Part shown: positions 1 through 9,320 of the stretch, piece by piece
How positions within the stretch are numbered: position 1 is the stretch's first letter
Layout of the letters: the number at the start of each line of letters is the position of its first letter
Source of the DNA: Gammaproteobacteria bacterium
GTDB lineage: Bacteria; Pseudomonadota; Gammaproteobacteria; Pseudomonadales; Pseudohongiellaceae
Direction: 5' to 3'
Length of the DNA: 64,000 bases
Assembly (NCBI GenBank): GCA_029253585.1
Contig: JAQWZF010000001.1
Coordinates: forward strand, 1-64,000
Notes under the pieces: generated by a model
Told to the model about the DNA's origin: nothing
The model's input: the letters and a program-made list of their open reading frames with translations, nothing else
Databases searched by the model: none
Made by a program: the position numbers and the translations under genes

Positions 1-100
1 AATCGGGAACAAAAATCAGTAGTAAAAGATAGGATTAAAAAAGGTGGCATATGCCACCTTTTTTAATCCTATCTTTTACTACTGATTTTTGTTCCCGATT
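1..100. terminator. Perfect 100-bp palindrome with a bidirectional terminator core
   Basis: Bases 1-50 are the exact reverse complement of bases 51-100, with no loop and no mismatch. The central part, a GGTGGCAT/ATGCCACC stem flanked by A and T runs, is a standard rho-independent terminator that would end acnB transcription from the right. The outer 30 or so base pairs are more than a terminator needs. The palindrome begins at base 1 of the window, so it may extend further left, or it may be a fold-back artefact at a contig end. Confidence 0.75.
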
Positions 101-131
101 CATTGTCTGGCATTCAGGAAGTCGGCGCAGC

Positions 132-2726
132 CTAGGCTACGTCTCTAACATTGGTTAGCGGGATATTTTTCGCGCGTTCTGCAGCTTCCATAAAATCTGC
201 TATCTCATGGAAGTTTAGGTAGCGGTAGATGCTGTCGGCCATGGTGTTGATGTTGCTCATATACCCCATGTACTCCTCCATCGTCGGGATTCGGCCTAGC
301 GCAGAACACACCGCCGCTAGTTCGGAAGAGGATAGATATACGTTTGCACCCTGGCCTAGTCGGTTAGGGAAGTTTCGGGTAGACGTGGATACGACCGTGG
401 AGTTGGGAGCTACGCGCGCCTGATTGCCCATGCATAAGGAGCAGCCGGGCATTTCAGTTCTCGCGCCAGATACGCCGAATGTATTGTAGATGCCTTCTTC
501 GCTTAGCTGGTGCTCGTCCATCTTCGTCGGTGGAGCTATCCATAGCTTCGTTGGCAGACCACCATCAACTTGTTTCAGCACCTCGGCGGCCGCTCGGAAG
601 TGTCCGATATTGGTCATGCAAGAACCGATAAAGACCTCGTCGATCTTCGTGCCCTGAACATCGGATAGCGTCTTCACATCATCCGGGTCGTTGGGGCAGG
701 CTAACAATGGCTCTTTGATCTTGTTGAGATCGATCTCGATAACCTTGTGATAGTTCGCATCGGCATCGGGTTCTAGCAGGACCGGATCCTCCAGCCAGGC
801 CTCCATGGCCTGCGCTCGTCGCTCCAGCGTTCGAGCATCCTGATAGCCGTTGTCGATCATCCAGCGCAGCAGCGTGATATTCGACTTGAAGTATTCGATG
901 ATAGGTTCTTTGCCCAAACGAATGGTGCAACCGCCAGCGGAGCGCTCCGCTGAGGCATCGGAAATCTCGAAGGCCTGCTCTACCTTTAGGTCCGGTAGAC
1001 CTTCGATCTCGAGAATGCGTCCGGAGAAGACGTTGGTCTTGCCTTTCTTTGCGAGGGTCAGGTCGCCGCTCTTCAGGGCGGCATAGGGAATCGCATTGAC
1101 CAGGTCGCGCAGGGTAATGCCAGGCTGCATCTCGCCAGAGAAGCGAACCAGGACTGACTCTGGCATGTCCAGAGGCATAACGCCGGTGGCTGCCGCGAAG
1201 GCAACCAGGCCGGAGCCTGCAGGGAAGGAAATGCCGATTGGAAAGCGTGTATGGGAATCGCCGCCGGTGCCCACGGTATCAGGCAGTAGCATGCGGTTTA
1301 GCCACGAATGGATGATGCCATCGCCAGCGCGCAGTGAGACGCCGCCACGGGTCTGGATGAAATCCGGCAGGGTGTGCTGGGTTTCGATATCGACGGGCTT
1401 CGGGTAGGCCGCTGTGTGACAGAAAGACTGCATGACCAGATCGGCAGAGAAACCCAGGCAGGCGAGGTCTTTCAGTTCATCGCGCGTCATCGGGCCGGTA
1501 GTATCCTGGCTACCTACGGTAGTCATCTTGGGCTCACAATAACTGCCGGGGCGCACGCCTTCGACGCCGCAGGCTTTGCCGACCATCTTCTGCGCGAGGG
1601 TGTATCCCTTATCCGATACTTCTCCGACAACGGGAATGCGGAAGATAGTAGAGGGTTCGAGCCTCATCTCTTCCCGCGCGCGCTGTGTGAGTCCACGACC
1701 GATGATAAGTGGTATGCGACCGCCGGCTCTTACTTCGTCGAGCAGGACCTCTGTCTTCAATTCAAACTCTGAGATTAACTCGCCGTTCTCGTGATTGGTG
1801 ATGAGACCGCCGTAGACATCGATATCGATGATGTCGCCGGTATTGAGATTGTCTACTACGGTTTCGATTGGCAGGGCGCCTGCGTCTTCCATCGTGTTGT
1901 AGAAGATAGGTGCGATATTGGCGGCGATACAGATGCCACCATCTCTCTTATTCGGGATATAGGGCATGTCGTCGCCTATATGCCAGAGCACAGAGTTGGT
2001 GGCGGACTTGCGCGATGAGCCGGTGCCCATTACGTCACCGACCAGAGCGACGGGGTGGCCGCTTAGCTCCAGTTCCTTGATTTGCTCTTCGGCATCGGTC
2101 ACGCCTTCTCTCGGATTCTTGTACATCGCCTGAGCGTGCAGGGGAATATCGGGTCGGGACCAGGCATCCTGTGCAGGGGAGAGGTCATCGGTGTTGGTTT
2201 CGCCGGGTACCTTAAATACGATTGCTGTAATTTTTTCCGCGAGTACGGGTTTGCTGGTAAACCATTCGGCATCGGCCCAGGACTGCAGGACTCGCTGCGC
2301 CTGCGCGTTGCCGGCTTTGGCCTTCTCTGCTACATCGTGGAAGGCGTCGAACATTAGCAGTGTGTGGCACAGCTCGTCTGCAGCGGCAGCGGCTAGTTTT
2401 TCTGAGTCCAGTAGCTCGACCAGTGTCGCGATATTGTAGCCGCCCAGCATGGTGCCTAGTAATTTTACGGCAAGCAGTTCGTCTATTAATGGTGACTTGG
2501 CTTCGCTCTTGGCTAATGCCGATAGGAAGCCCGCCTTAACATAGGCCGCCTCGTCGACACCTGCCGGTACGCGATTGGACAGTAAATCGAGGATGAACTC
2601 TTCTTCCCCGGCCGGTGGTGCTTTTAGCAATTCCACAAGATCTGCAACTTGCTCTGCCGATAAGGGCTTCGGGACAACGCCTTGTTCGGCGCGTTCGGCT
2701 ACGTGATTTCTGTAAGCTTCTAACAA
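132..2726 (-). CDS. acnB: Aconitate hydratase B
   Basis: Bifunctional aconitate hydratase/2-methylisocitrate dehydratase of the citric acid cycle, cytoplasmic, with a [4Fe-4S] cluster. The 864-residue product has the usual AcnB length and starts [16 protein letters not shown], close to the E. coli protein. The cluster cysteines are visible in [10 protein letters not shown] and in the CSLCMG motif near the C-terminus. The N-terminal HEAT-like domain contains the conserved [12 protein letters not shown] segment. The start codon is TTG, preceded on the minus strand by an AAAGAGGAT ribosome binding site; no ATG nearby would give a conserved N-terminus. Transcription would end in the palindrome at 1-100. 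In the family the apo-protein also binds mRNA, but that cannot be judged here. Confidence 0.97.
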   Translation of the reverse strand: MLEAYRNHVAERAEQGVVPKPLSAEQVADLVELLKAPPAGEEEFILDLLSNRVPAGVDEAAYVKAGFLSALAKSEAKSPLIDELLAVKLLGTMLGGYNIATLVELLDSEKLAAAAADELCHTLLMFDAFHDVAEKAKAGNAQAQRVLQSWADAEWFTSKPVLAEKITAIVFKVPGETNTDDLSPAQDAWSRPDIPLHAQAMYKNPREGVTDAEEQIKELELSGHPVALVGDVMGTGSSRKSATNSVLWHIGDDMPYIPNKRDGGICIAANIAPIFYNTMEDAGALPIETVVDNLNTGDIIDIDVYGGLITNHENGELISEFELKTEVLLDEVRAGGRIPLIIGRGLTQRAREEMRLEPSTIFRIPVVGEVSDKGYTLAQKMVGKACGVEGVRPGSYCEPKMTTVGSQDTTGPMTRDELKDLACLGFSADLVMQSFCHTAAYPKPVDIETQHTLPDFIQTRGGVSLRAGDGIIHSWLNRMLLPDTVGTGGDSHTRFPIGISFPAGSGLVAFAAATGVMPLDMPESVLVRFSGEMQPGITLRDLVNAIPYAALKSGDLTLAKKGKTNVFSGRILEIEGLPDLKVEQAFEISDASAERSAGGCTIRLGKEPIIEYFKSNITLLRWMIDNGYQDARTLERRAQAMEAWLEDPVLLEPDADANYHKVIEIDLNKIKEPLLACPNDPDDVKTLSDVQGTKIDEVFIGSCMTNIGHFRAAAEVLKQVDGGLPTKLWIAPPTKMDEHQLSEEGIYNTFGVSGARTEMPGCSLCMGNQARVAPNSTVVSTSTRNFPNRLGQGANVYLSSSELAAVCSALGRIPTMEEYMGYMSNINTMADSIYRYLNFHEIADFMEAAERAKNIPLTNVRDVA

Positions 2727-3130
2727 AGTAGTATCCTCTTTAATTCATAACTGTCAGTGAAACCATTCGCTCGTTATTGCTGCGTCAACGAAGAGGGTGG
2801 TAAGAGTCACTTAACAGGAGTGTCATCTTGCAAATGGACTGGTCGAATCTGCCTGCAAGTAGACGACGAATAGTTTTCAATCGTCTGCTTTTACGAATCA
2901 GACAGAGGCCTAAAATGAGCGCGTAGTGTACTGTAAAATCAGGTAAAAATCCAGTTGAGTTGTTCTGCTCACTGGCCTAATGGCCTCTTGTAACCTGGGG
3001 CTTGGGTGTTCGTCCGCCGCTTTATGCTACTGTCGATTGTGGACGGGGACGGTTTACAATCGGCTAAAACTTGGTAAAGTCTCTGCCCTCGTATCCGACT
3101 AAGTTAATTACCACATACGCGTTAAATAAC
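2727..3130. other. Intergenic region between acnB and the DUF1289 gene
   Basis: About 400 bp between divergent genes, so it must hold both promoters, but I see no clear sigma-70 pair. Two small dyads are present: AGACGA/TCGTCT at 2861-2886 and CGATTGT/ACAATCG at 3034-3062 (7 bp arms, 15-bp spacer). The second lies 70 bp before the DUF1289 start and could be an operator. The ORF track extends the DUF1289 frame to a TTG at 3071, which I do not follow. Confidence 0.5.
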
Positions 3131-3583
3131 ATGGCCTCTATCAAAACACCTTGTCTCGGCATTTGCTCTACGACTTCCTTGGGCGACCTCGTGTGCAGGG
3201 GGTGTAAGCGCTATTCTTTCGAGGTGATCAACTGGAATGGCTATGACGATGCAGCCAAGTCGGCGGTGTTGAGCCGCATAGAAAGGCTTAATACCCAGAT
3301 TCTCGAAGGCAAGCTTCGTATATTTTCCGTGCCCAACCTAAAGGCTGGCCTGGATCGCTATCAGGTACCCTACGACGAATCACTCTCACCGTACTGCTGG
3401 CTGCACAATTTACTAAAGAAGGCGCACAGTCGCATCGGCAGTCTTGAGGAATATGGAGTCTATTCCCTCGGTAGCTTTGCCGAGATGCCCCTGACGGAAC
3501 TGTGTGAGCTTATCGAGAATGACCTGCTGGTTCTTAGCGAGGCCCATCACGCGCGCTACGTCTCGGCGAACAATGCTAGCTAG
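3131..3583 (+). CDS. DUF1289 domain protein
   Basis: Small cytoplasmic protein with an N-terminal DUF1289 domain: the MASIKTPCLGICS start, then CRGCKR about 20 residues later, then a W-N/Y segment. The cysteine pairs (CLGIC and CRGC) suggest a metal site; the biochemical role of the family is unknown. I start at the ATG at 3131 because DUF1289 domains begin a few residues before PCxGIC; the ORF-track start at 3071 is a TTG adding 20 residues without family resemblance. The 100-residue region after the domain is not recognised. The gene converges on lpxH with a 31-bp gap and no obvious terminator. Confidence 0.8.
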   Translation: MASIKTPCLGICSTTSLGDLVCRGCKRYSFEVINWNGYDDAAKSAVLSRIERLNTQILEGKLRIFSVPNLKAGLDRYQVPYDESLSPYCWLHNLLKKAHSRIGSLEEYGVYSLGSFAEMPLTELCELIENDLLVLSEAHHARYVSANNAS

Positions 3584-3614
3584 GTGTAGGTATAGGGATG
3601 CCGGGATTGGCGTT

Positions 3615-4358
3615 TTAGAGAGGAAATTTTTCCAGAACGAGCCCGTCTACATCTATTGCCGCATACCATCCGTGACTGTCCCAGTCACCCAACACAACCC
3701 TTCTTGCCCGATCGCGGGAATTTATCGCCGCCTCGAGTTCTAGCTCATGTATCGCGGGGCGATGTGTGTGTCCATGTATCATTAGGGTTTGCCCGTGCTC
3801 GCGAAGACGCTGTTCTACCGCTGCCCGGTTGACATCCATGATCGCATTTTCCTTGATCGAGGTTGCCTGCTGACTCTGCTGGCGTGCCTCCTCAGCAAAT
3901 GCGCGGCGCTCGCTTAGCGTCTTGCTGAGAAAGTCCTGCTGCCAGGATGCTTGGCGCACCATTGTACGAAATTTTATGTACTGAACATCGTCACTACACA
4001 GGTCGTCGCCATGCAGGACGATGGCCGGGCCTATAGGCGTAGCGATGGTGACAGAATCGGAGATGACCGTAGCCCCACAACTTGCCGCGTAATCGGCTCC
4101 AAGCAGGAAGTCTCGGTTGCCGTGAAGTATGAAGATGTCCGCGCCAGCTGCATGAAAGCTGTTGAGTGCTTTCGCAACCCTTGCGCTGAGTTCATTGCTG
4201 TTATCATCACCGATCCAGACCTCGAAGAGATCGCCCAGGATATACAGAGCGTCGCAGGCCGACTCGTTTCTAGCTAGGAACGCCAGTAGCGCTGCTGTGA
4301 TATCAGCTCGTCCTTCTTCTAGGTGCAGGTCGGAAATGAACAGAATTCTGCGGGACAA
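3615..4358 (-). CDS. lpxH: UDP-2,3-diacylglucosamine diphosphatase
   Basis: Hydrolyses UDP-2,3-diacylglucosamine to lipid X and UMP in lipid A synthesis, a peripheral inner-membrane enzyme. The 247-residue protein shows the calcineurin-like metallophosphatase motifs in order: FISDLHLEE, LGDLFEVWIGDD, GNRDFLLG, LHGDDLC and IHGHTHRP. Length fits the family (about 240). The start is a TTG two bases after the ppiB stop, so the two genes are probably co-transcribed and perhaps translationally coupled. The ppiB-lpxH order is common in gammaproteobacteria. Confidence 0.96.
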   Translation of the reverse strand: MSRRILFISDLHLEEGRADITAALLAFLARNESACDALYILGDLFEVWIGDDNSNELSARVAKALNSFHAAGADIFILHGNRDFLLGADYAASCGATVISDSVTIATPIGPAIVLHGDDLCSDDVQYIKFRTMVRQASWQQDFLSKTLSERRAFAEEARQQSQQATSIKENAIMDVNRAAVEQRLREHGQTLMIHGHTHRPAIHELELEAAINSRDRARRVVLGDWDSHGWYAAIDVDGLVLEKFPL

Positions 4359-4360
4359 GG

Positions 4361-4861
4361 TTAGTCTTCTTCAGTGATTTCGACTGATTCGATGACGACC
4401 TCGTTGACTGGCACGTCCTGATGGCCGCCCTGTGAACTCGTTTCGCATTCTTTGATCTTGTTTACTACATCCATGCCGTCGGTTACTTTTCCGAAGACAG
4501 CATAGCCCCAACCCTGATCGGTCTTGCTGCTGTGGTTGAGGAAGTGATTGTCACCGACATTGATGAAGAACTGCGATGTGGCGGAGTGGGGTACGGCTGT
4601 TCTGGCCATGGCCAGAGTTCCCATTTCGTTGCTCAGTCCGTTGTCTGCCTCATTTTCAATGGGCGTGCCATTGTCCTTCTGCTTCATGCCAGACTCGAAG
4701 CCACCGCCTTGAATCATGAAGTCGTTAATAACACGATGAAATACAGTCCCATCGTAAAATCCAGATTTAGCATATTCAATGAAATTCGCTGCCGAAATTG
4801 GCGCCTTGTCGAAGTTGAGCTCTACAGTAATTGCGCCGTAGTTGGTCTTAATTATGATCAT
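4361..4861 (-). CDS. ppiB: Cyclophilin-type peptidyl-prolyl isomerase
   Basis: Cytoplasmic peptidyl-prolyl cis-trans isomerase that speeds proline isomerisation during folding. The 166-residue product has no signal peptide and carries the cyclophilin core: [30 protein letters not shown], and [13 protein letters not shown]. The ATG start gives the standard [15 protein letters not shown] beginning. It is the first gene of the ppiB-lpxH pair. Confidence 0.96.
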   Translation of the reverse strand: MIIIKTNYGAITVELNFDKAPISAANFIEYAKSGFYDGTVFHRVINDFMIQGGGFESGMKQKDNGTPIENEADNGLSNEMGTLAMARTAVPHSATSQFFINVGDNHFLNHSSKTDQGWGYAVFGKVTDGMDVVNKIKECETSSQGGHQDVPVNEVVIESVEITEED

Positions 4862-5187
4862 GTCTACTACCTGTTAGTTAGTGCCTTATTAGTTAGTGCC
4901 TAATTCTTGCTTCGAGCCTGCCAAAACATCGGCAGAGATCTGCAAGGGGGATGTCGAAATGGGTGTTTCTTTCTTTAATTGTGCCTATGGTTGTGTCTGA
5001 AGCTGTGTCTAAAGTTCGCCGGCTCCTACCCGCCGAGGAAACATTTTGTTATGCCAATGCAGAAACCGCTATAATAAGGCTTTTACGCGCGCCACGACAG
5101 TCTCAGAATCAGATTGTCATACAATTATCACGTGCAAAGTTGACGAACGATGCCAGCAGAACCAGCAAAGACAGAAGAAGCCTCGCG
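4862..5187. other. Intergenic region between ppiB and glnS
   Basis: Divergent intergenic region of 326 bp. It contains a short direct repeat, TTAGTTAGTGCCT at 4874-4886 and again at 4889-4901, just upstream of ppiB, and the glnS promoter candidate at 5046-5075. The ORF track reads the glnS frame back to 4951, but the promoter lies inside that extension and the extra residues have no family resemblance, so I treat it as non-coding. Confidence 0.6.
5046..5075 (+). promoter_or_regulatory. Sigma-70 promoter candidate for glnS
   Basis: TTGTTA (-35) and a consensus TATAAT (-10) separated by 18 bp. Transcription would begin near 5082, giving a leader of about 105 nt before the glnS ATG at 5188. Confidence 0.55.
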
Positions 5188-6930
5188 ATGACAGATCAAA
5201 AATCCGATAGCACCCCAAACGATGGGTCTGTCGATAGCAATACTTCGTCTAATTTCATACGCAACAAAATTGCTCATAATCTTAAAGAGAATAAGCATGG
5301 AGGGCGCGTGCATACTCGCTTTCCCCCAGAGCCAAATGGCTACCTGCATATTGGTCATGCCAAGTCTATTTGCCTCAATTTTACAGTCGCGGCGGAAAAT
5401 TCTGGTCTGTGTAATCTCCGCTTCGATGACACAAACCCCGAAAAAGAGAGTCAGGAGTATGTCGATGCGATTAAAGACAATATTTCCTGGCTGGGCTTTC
5501 AGTGGAATGGCCAGGTGCGCTATTCCTCCAACTATTTTGAGCAGCTGTATGGGTTTGCGGTACAGCTTATCGAGTCGGGAAAGGCCTATGTCTGTGACCT
5601 GAGTGCAGATGAGGCGCGGGAATACCGTGGGACCTTAACGGAGGCCGGTAAGAATAGCCCGAATCGAGGCCGTGCCGTGGCTGAGAGTCTGGATCTATTC
5701 CAGCGCATGCGCGCGGGTGAGTTTGCCGACGGAGCATGCAGTCTGCGTGCAAAGATCGACATGGCTTCGCCAAATATGAATATGCGTGACCCGGTGCTCT
5801 ATCGCATCAGACACATCGAGCATCATCAGACAGGGACCGAGTGGTGCATCTATCCGACCTATGACTACACACACTGCATCTCGGATGCCATCGAGGGCAT
5901 CACCCATTCTCTGTGCACCCTCGAATTTGAGGATCATCGTCCGCTCTACGACTGGATACTGCATAACCTGTCTTTGGATTCGCTGCATCATGCCAGTGAC
6001 CTCGATAAGTCAGATTACGATTATGTCTTACCGGAGCAAACCGAGTTTGCCAAGCTAAAGCTAAATTACACCATCGTCGGCAAACGTAAACTTAAGGAAA
6101 TGGTTGATACCCATGTCGTAGATGGCTGGGATGATCCCCGCATGCCGACCCTGGCGGGTCTGCGCAGAAGAGGGTTTACCGCAGCGGCGATTCGCAATTT
6201 CTGCGAGAGTGTTGGCGTGGCGCGAAGCGAGAGCATAGTCGATCTGGGGATGTTAGAGCATGCGATCAGAGACGATCTGGACAAGAACAGCCCGCGCGCT
6301 ATATGTGTGCTCGACCCATTGGTCGTGGTGCTGACTAACGTGCCCGCAGATCACCTCGAAACCCTCGATATGGCGAATCACCCAAAGAATGAAGAGATGG
6401 GACGACGTTCCGTGCCGTTTACTCAGCGAATAGTCATCGACAGGTCGGATTTCGAAGAGGTTCCGCCGCCTGGCTTCAAGCGACTGACCGCTGGCGGAGA
6501 AGTTCGTCTGCGCGGCGCCTACGTAATAAAGTGCGACGATGTCGTTAAAGACGATGCTGGCAAAGTTGTGGAGCTACATTGCAGCATCGATCTCGATACG
6601 CTGGGCAAGAAGCCCGAGGGGCGCAAGGTCAAGGGCGTCATCCATTGGGTGTCTGAATCTAGAGGGGTGCCGTTACAGGTTCACCTGTACGATCGCCTGT
6701 TCAATGTCGAGAATCCGGAGAGCAAGGATATCGAAGACTTTCGCGACTGTTTGAACGAGAATTCCCTGATTCGATTAGATAACTGCATAGCAGAGCCTTC
6801 AATCGCCGAACACGGAGCTGCTACTAGTTTCCAGTTCGAGAGAGAGGGCTATTACTGTAGAGACGAGAAAGAATCCCGTGAGGGCAAGCTCGTTTTCAAT
6901 CGAACTATTACGCTGCGTGATTCTTGGTAG
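5188..6930 (+). CDS. glnS: Glutaminyl-tRNA synthetase
   Basis: Class I synthetase that charges tRNA-Gln in the cytoplasm. The 580-residue protein has the signature [21 protein letters not shown] (HIGH motif), the [28 protein letters not shown] segment, the SKRKL-like GKRKLKEMV (KMSKS equivalent), and the C-terminal beta-barrel anticodon domain ending [12 protein letters not shown] and [13 protein letters not shown] chose the ATG at 5188 (MTDQKSDS) because it has an AGAAGAAG purine stretch upstream and makes the protein close to family length; the ORF track adds 79 upstream codons. Its neighbour downstream is cysS, 60 bp away. Confidence 0.97.
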   Translation: MTDQKSDSTPNDGSVDSNTSSNFIRNKIAHNLKENKHGGRVHTRFPPEPNGYLHIGHAKSICLNFTVAAENSGLCNLRFDDTNPEKESQEYVDAIKDNISWLGFQWNGQVRYSSNYFEQLYGFAVQLIESGKAYVCDLSADEAREYRGTLTEAGKNSPNRGRAVAESLDLFQRMRAGEFADGACSLRAKIDMASPNMNMRDPVLYRIRHIEHHQTGTEWCIYPTYDYTHCISDAIEGITHSLCTLEFEDHRPLYDWILHNLSLDSLHHASDLDKSDYDYVLPEQTEFAKLKLNYTIVGKRKLKEMVDTHVVDGWDDPRMPTLAGLRRRGFTAAAIRNFCESVGVARSESIVDLGMLEHAIRDDLDKNSPRAICVLDPLVVVLTNVPADHLETLDMANHPKNEEMGRRSVPFTQRIVIDRSDFEEVPPPGFKRLTAGGEVRLRGAYVIKCDDVVKDDAGKVVELHCSIDLDTLGKKPEGRKVKGVIHWVSESRGVPLQVHLYDRLFNVENPESKDIEDFRDCLNENSLIRLDNCIAEPSIAEHGAATSFQFEREGYYCRDEKESREGKLVFNRTITLRDSW

Positions 6931-6936
6931 GCCGGA

Positions 6937-6956
6937 AACGTTATACTGCTAACGTT
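6937..6956 (+). repeat. Short inverted repeat between glnS and cysS
   Basis: AACGTTA and TAACGTT flank a 6-base loop, giving a 7-bp hairpin seven bases after the glnS stop. There is no T-tract, so it is not a standard terminator. The TATACT inside it could be a -10 box for cysS, but no -35 at proper spacing is visible. Confidence 0.4.
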
Positions 6957-6990
6957 CAGCCTAGCCACAAAACTGAAGAAAGAGTGACCC

Positions 6991-8379
6991 GTGCTAAAAA
7001 TTTATAACAGCCTTACGCAAACGAAAGAAGAATTTAAGCCGCTAGTCGAAGGCAAGATCGGCATCTATGTGTGCGGCATAACGACTTACGATTATCTGCA
7101 TCTTGGCCATGCTCGAATGCTAGTGGCCTTCGATGTCGTGACACGCTATCTGCGCGAGCGTGGTTTCGATGTTAATTATGTGCGCAATATAACCGACATC
7201 GACGACAAGATTTTGAATCGTGCAAAAGAGAATGGCGAGCTGTTCTCTGACCTAACTGACCGCTTTATCGAGGCGATGCACGAAGATGAGAGGGCATTGG
7301 CGGTACTTCCTCCCGATGTTGAGCCCAGGGCGACGGGGCATATCACTGAGATAGTCGAAATGATCAAGCTGCTCGTCGAAAAAGACATGGCCTACAGGGC
7401 GGGTAACGGCGATGTCTATTTCTCGGTGATGAATTTTCCCGACTACGGCAAGCTCTCCAAGAAGAAGATGGATGAGCTGTTGGATGGGGCTAGAATCGAA
7501 GTAGGCGAACTAAAGAAAGATCCCAGAGACTTTGTGTTATGGAAGTCTTCTCCGGATGATGGCGTGGGTTGGGATTCGCCTTGGGGTTATGGCAGACCAG
7601 GGTGGCATATCGAATGTTCTGCTATGTCGACCTGTTGCCTGGGTGATAATTTCGACATTCACGGTGGTGGCTCGGATCTGTTGTTTCCCCATCATGAGAA
7701 TGAAGTTGCGCAGTCGGAGGCGTCAACGGATACCCAGTTTGCGAATGTGTGGATGCACAATGGTCCACTTAGAGTCGACAACGAGAAGATGTCCAAGTCA
7801 CTCGATAATTTCTTCACGGTAAGAGAGATTTTAGAGACCTACGACGCCGAAGTGGTTCGCCATTTACTCATCGCGAGTCACTACCGCAGTCCTATCAATT
7901 ATTCCGAGCAGAGTTTGCGTCAGTCTACTAGTATATTGGAGCGCTTCTATAATTGCCTGAATGGGCTGGACATAGACTCTGCAAAGTCTCTTACAAATAG
8001 CCGCTTTGAGAAGGCCTTCTTCGCGGCGATGGATGATGATTTCAATACACCGGAAGCTTTTAGTGTGTTATTCGAGATCGTGAGGGAGATTAACAAGCAG
8101 AAAGAGGGTGAGCCAATTCTTGCGAATCAGCTTGGCGCCTTGCTGGTAAGACTAGCTAACCTTTTGGGGATTCTGCAGAGTACTCCAGCAGAATTCCTGC
8201 GCAGCAACGTCGCTACAGACGTAGATGAAGAAGAGGTTGATCAGTTGATAGCTGCCCGCAAACAGGCGCGAGCAAACAAAGATTGGGCGCTTGCGGATGA
8301 GATTCGCGATAAACTAGCGGCGATGAAGGTTGTTGTCGAAGACGGTGCTGACGGCAGTGGCTGGCGAATCGAGCGCTAA
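6991..8379 (+). CDS. cysS: Cysteinyl-tRNA synthetase
   Basis: Class I synthetase that charges tRNA-Cys. The 462-residue protein shows the zinc-binding CGITTYDYLHLGHAR (HIGH variant HLGH), GWHIECSAM, the zinc ligands in HGGGSDLLFPHHENE, and KMSKS in NEKMSKSLDNFF. The C-terminus ends with the usual IAARKQARANKDWALADEIRDKL segment. The start is GTG at 6991 with an AAGAAAGAG ribosome binding site. It directly precedes the tRNA cluster. Confidence 0.97.
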   Translation: MLKIYNSLTQTKEEFKPLVEGKIGIYVCGITTYDYLHLGHARMLVAFDVVTRYLRERGFDVNYVRNITDIDDKILNRAKENGELFSDLTDRFIEAMHEDERALAVLPPDVEPRATGHITEIVEMIKLLVEKDMAYRAGNGDVYFSVMNFPDYGKLSKKKMDELLDGARIEVGELKKDPRDFVLWKSSPDDGVGWDSPWGYGRPGWHIECSAMSTCCLGDNFDIHGGGSDLLFPHHENEVAQSEASTDTQFANVWMHNGPLRVDNEKMSKSLDNFFTVREILETYDAEVVRHLLIASHYRSPINYSEQSLRQSTSILERFYNCLNGLDIDSAKSLTNSRFEKAFFAAMDDDFNTPEAFSVLFEIVREINKQKEGEPILANQLGALLVRLANLLGILQSTPAEFLRSNVATDVDEEEVDQLIAARKQARANKDWALADEIRDKLAAMKVVVEDGADGSGWRIER

Positions 8380-8448
8380 ATAAACGTTTCACTTGCCCAC
8401 AACGTCCGAGTCACAGCGGCTTTAGCCGAAATCGAAGACAATCAAGCA

Positions 8449-8477
8449 TTGACTGGTTACGAGGACGTGAGTATTAT
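8449..8477 (+). promoter_or_regulatory. Promoter of the tRNA-Pro/tRNA-His unit
   Basis: TTGACT and TATTAT are 17 bp apart and followed by a GC-rich discriminator (GCCGACCTC), the arrangement typical of stable RNA promoters under stringent control. Transcription would start about 40 nt before tRNA-Pro. Confidence 0.7.
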
Positions 8478-8525
8478 GCCGACCTCTCGAATTTGATGTG
8501 ATTTCGAGTGTTTAAGACCCAATAT

Positions 8526-8602
8526 CGGGGTATAGCGCAGTCTGGTAGCGCGCTTGCTTTGGGAGCAAGATGTCGGGAGTTCAAATCTCTCTACCCCGAC
8601 CA
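8526..8602 (+). tRNA. tRNA-Pro (anticodon TGG)
   Basis: A 77-nt cloverleaf with acceptor CGGGGTA/TACCCCG, anticodon stem CTTGC/GCAAG and loop TTTGGGA giving anticodon TGG, T-arm GGGAG/CTCTC around TTCAAAT, and an encoded CCA. It reads CCA and probably other CCN codons. A T-rich stretch follows but no hairpin, so tRNA-His is probably in the same transcript. Confidence 0.96.
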
Positions 8603-8665
8603 ATTTTTTGGTTCACCCCTGCTGATTCATTCTAGTCCTTGGAGTCGGGCAGTATAGCGATCAAT

Positions 8666-8742
8666 GGTGACTGTAGCTCAGCTGGTAGAGCACTGGACTG
8701 TGACTCCGGTGGTCGCGGGTTCGAACCCCGTCAGTCACCCCA
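8666..8742 (+). tRNA. tRNA-His (anticodon GTG)
   Basis: A 77-nt tRNA including the extra G at position -1 that histidyl-tRNA synthetase requires, paired with the discriminator C. Acceptor GTGACTG/CAGTCAC, anticodon loop CTGTGAC (GTG), T-loop TTCGAAC, and encoded CCA. It lies 63 bp after tRNA-Pro. Confidence 0.96.
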
Positions 8743-9204
8743 TTATTTGTCTCACTTCTTATCTAGTTTTCCTCCTTTAAGTGTCCTATTCGCTTTGAAA
8801 TTCGTATCTAGCAGGTCTGTATTAGGACAATTTCGGCAGGCAATTGCTAGGTCTTGCTATGACCGAACCCAAAGCGAAAACCGTGGATGGCGCACCGGCG
8901 CCAATATCGTCCCTAAACCTGAGCTCGCCAGAGATACTAAAAAACCCCAAGACGCGAGTGCTGAGCAGGGTAGCTGGGTTCTATCGACGCCTGAACGAGG
9001 TCATGTGTGGCATGTATACCAGCGTTGGCTGCGCTGGCACTCCCCAAGCCCATCACAGCTATGACAGCGAAGAAACGCAGCAGAACAAAAACCCACCGAA
9101 TAAAGCATTTTGGCTCTAGCGCGCAACACTAATGGTCAGCTAGAAGAATTCGTGTAAAATACACGCCGATTCGCCCTAGCCCACAAGGTCAGGCAGATCA
9201 TTCC
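8743..9204. other. Gap between tRNA-His and tRNA-Arg with a doubtful ORF
   Basis: This 460-bp stretch contains an open frame ending at 9119; a start at the ATG at 8860 would give about 86 residues (MTEPKAKTVDGAPAP). I recognise no domain in it, and the frame's composition does not settle whether it is coding. The other track ORF here (8639-9064) runs through tRNA-His and is spurious. The tRNA-Arg promoter candidate lies at the right edge. Confidence 0.35.
9133..9160 (+). promoter_or_regulatory. Promoter candidate for tRNA-Arg
   Basis: TGGTCA and TAAAAT are 16 bp apart, with a GC-containing discriminator. It lies about 45 bp before tRNA-Arg. Confidence 0.4.
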
Positions 9205-9281
9205 GCGCCCGTAGCTCAACCGGATAGAGCACCGGCCTTCTAAGCCGGGGGTTCCAGGTTCGAGTCCTGGCGGGCGCGCCA
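9205..9281 (+). tRNA. tRNA-Arg (anticodon TCT)
   Basis: A 77-nt tRNA with acceptor GCGCCCG/CGGGCGC, anticodon stem CCGGC/GCCGG and loop CTTCTAA giving TCT (reads AGA), T-loop TTCGAGT, and encoded CCA. Its 3' end is partly duplicated about 250 bp downstream, and its CCA pairs into the terminator that follows. Confidence 0.97.
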
Positions 9282-9320
9282 TAACCAAAGAACCCGCTAC
9301 GGCGGGTTTTTTGGTTATGG
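9279..9320 (+). terminator. Terminator of tRNA-Arg with an unusually long stem
   Basis: AACCCGC-TACG-GCGGGTT followed by a T-run is the core. The pairing continues outward through the T-run to make a 19-bp stem with one G-T wobble (9279-9297 with 9302-9320) and a 4-base loop. The outermost pairs use the CCA of the tRNA itself. The near-symmetry means it could work from both sides. Confidence 0.85.

Noticed and set aside
4951-5187. 79-codon N-terminal extension of glnS
   Set aside because: It has no resemblance to the family, contains the promoter candidate at 5046-5075, and the ATG at 5188 gives the normal length.
8639-9064. ORF running through tRNA-His
   Set aside because: It reads the tRNA itself (GDCSSAGRALDCDSGGRGFEPRQSP), a common artefact.
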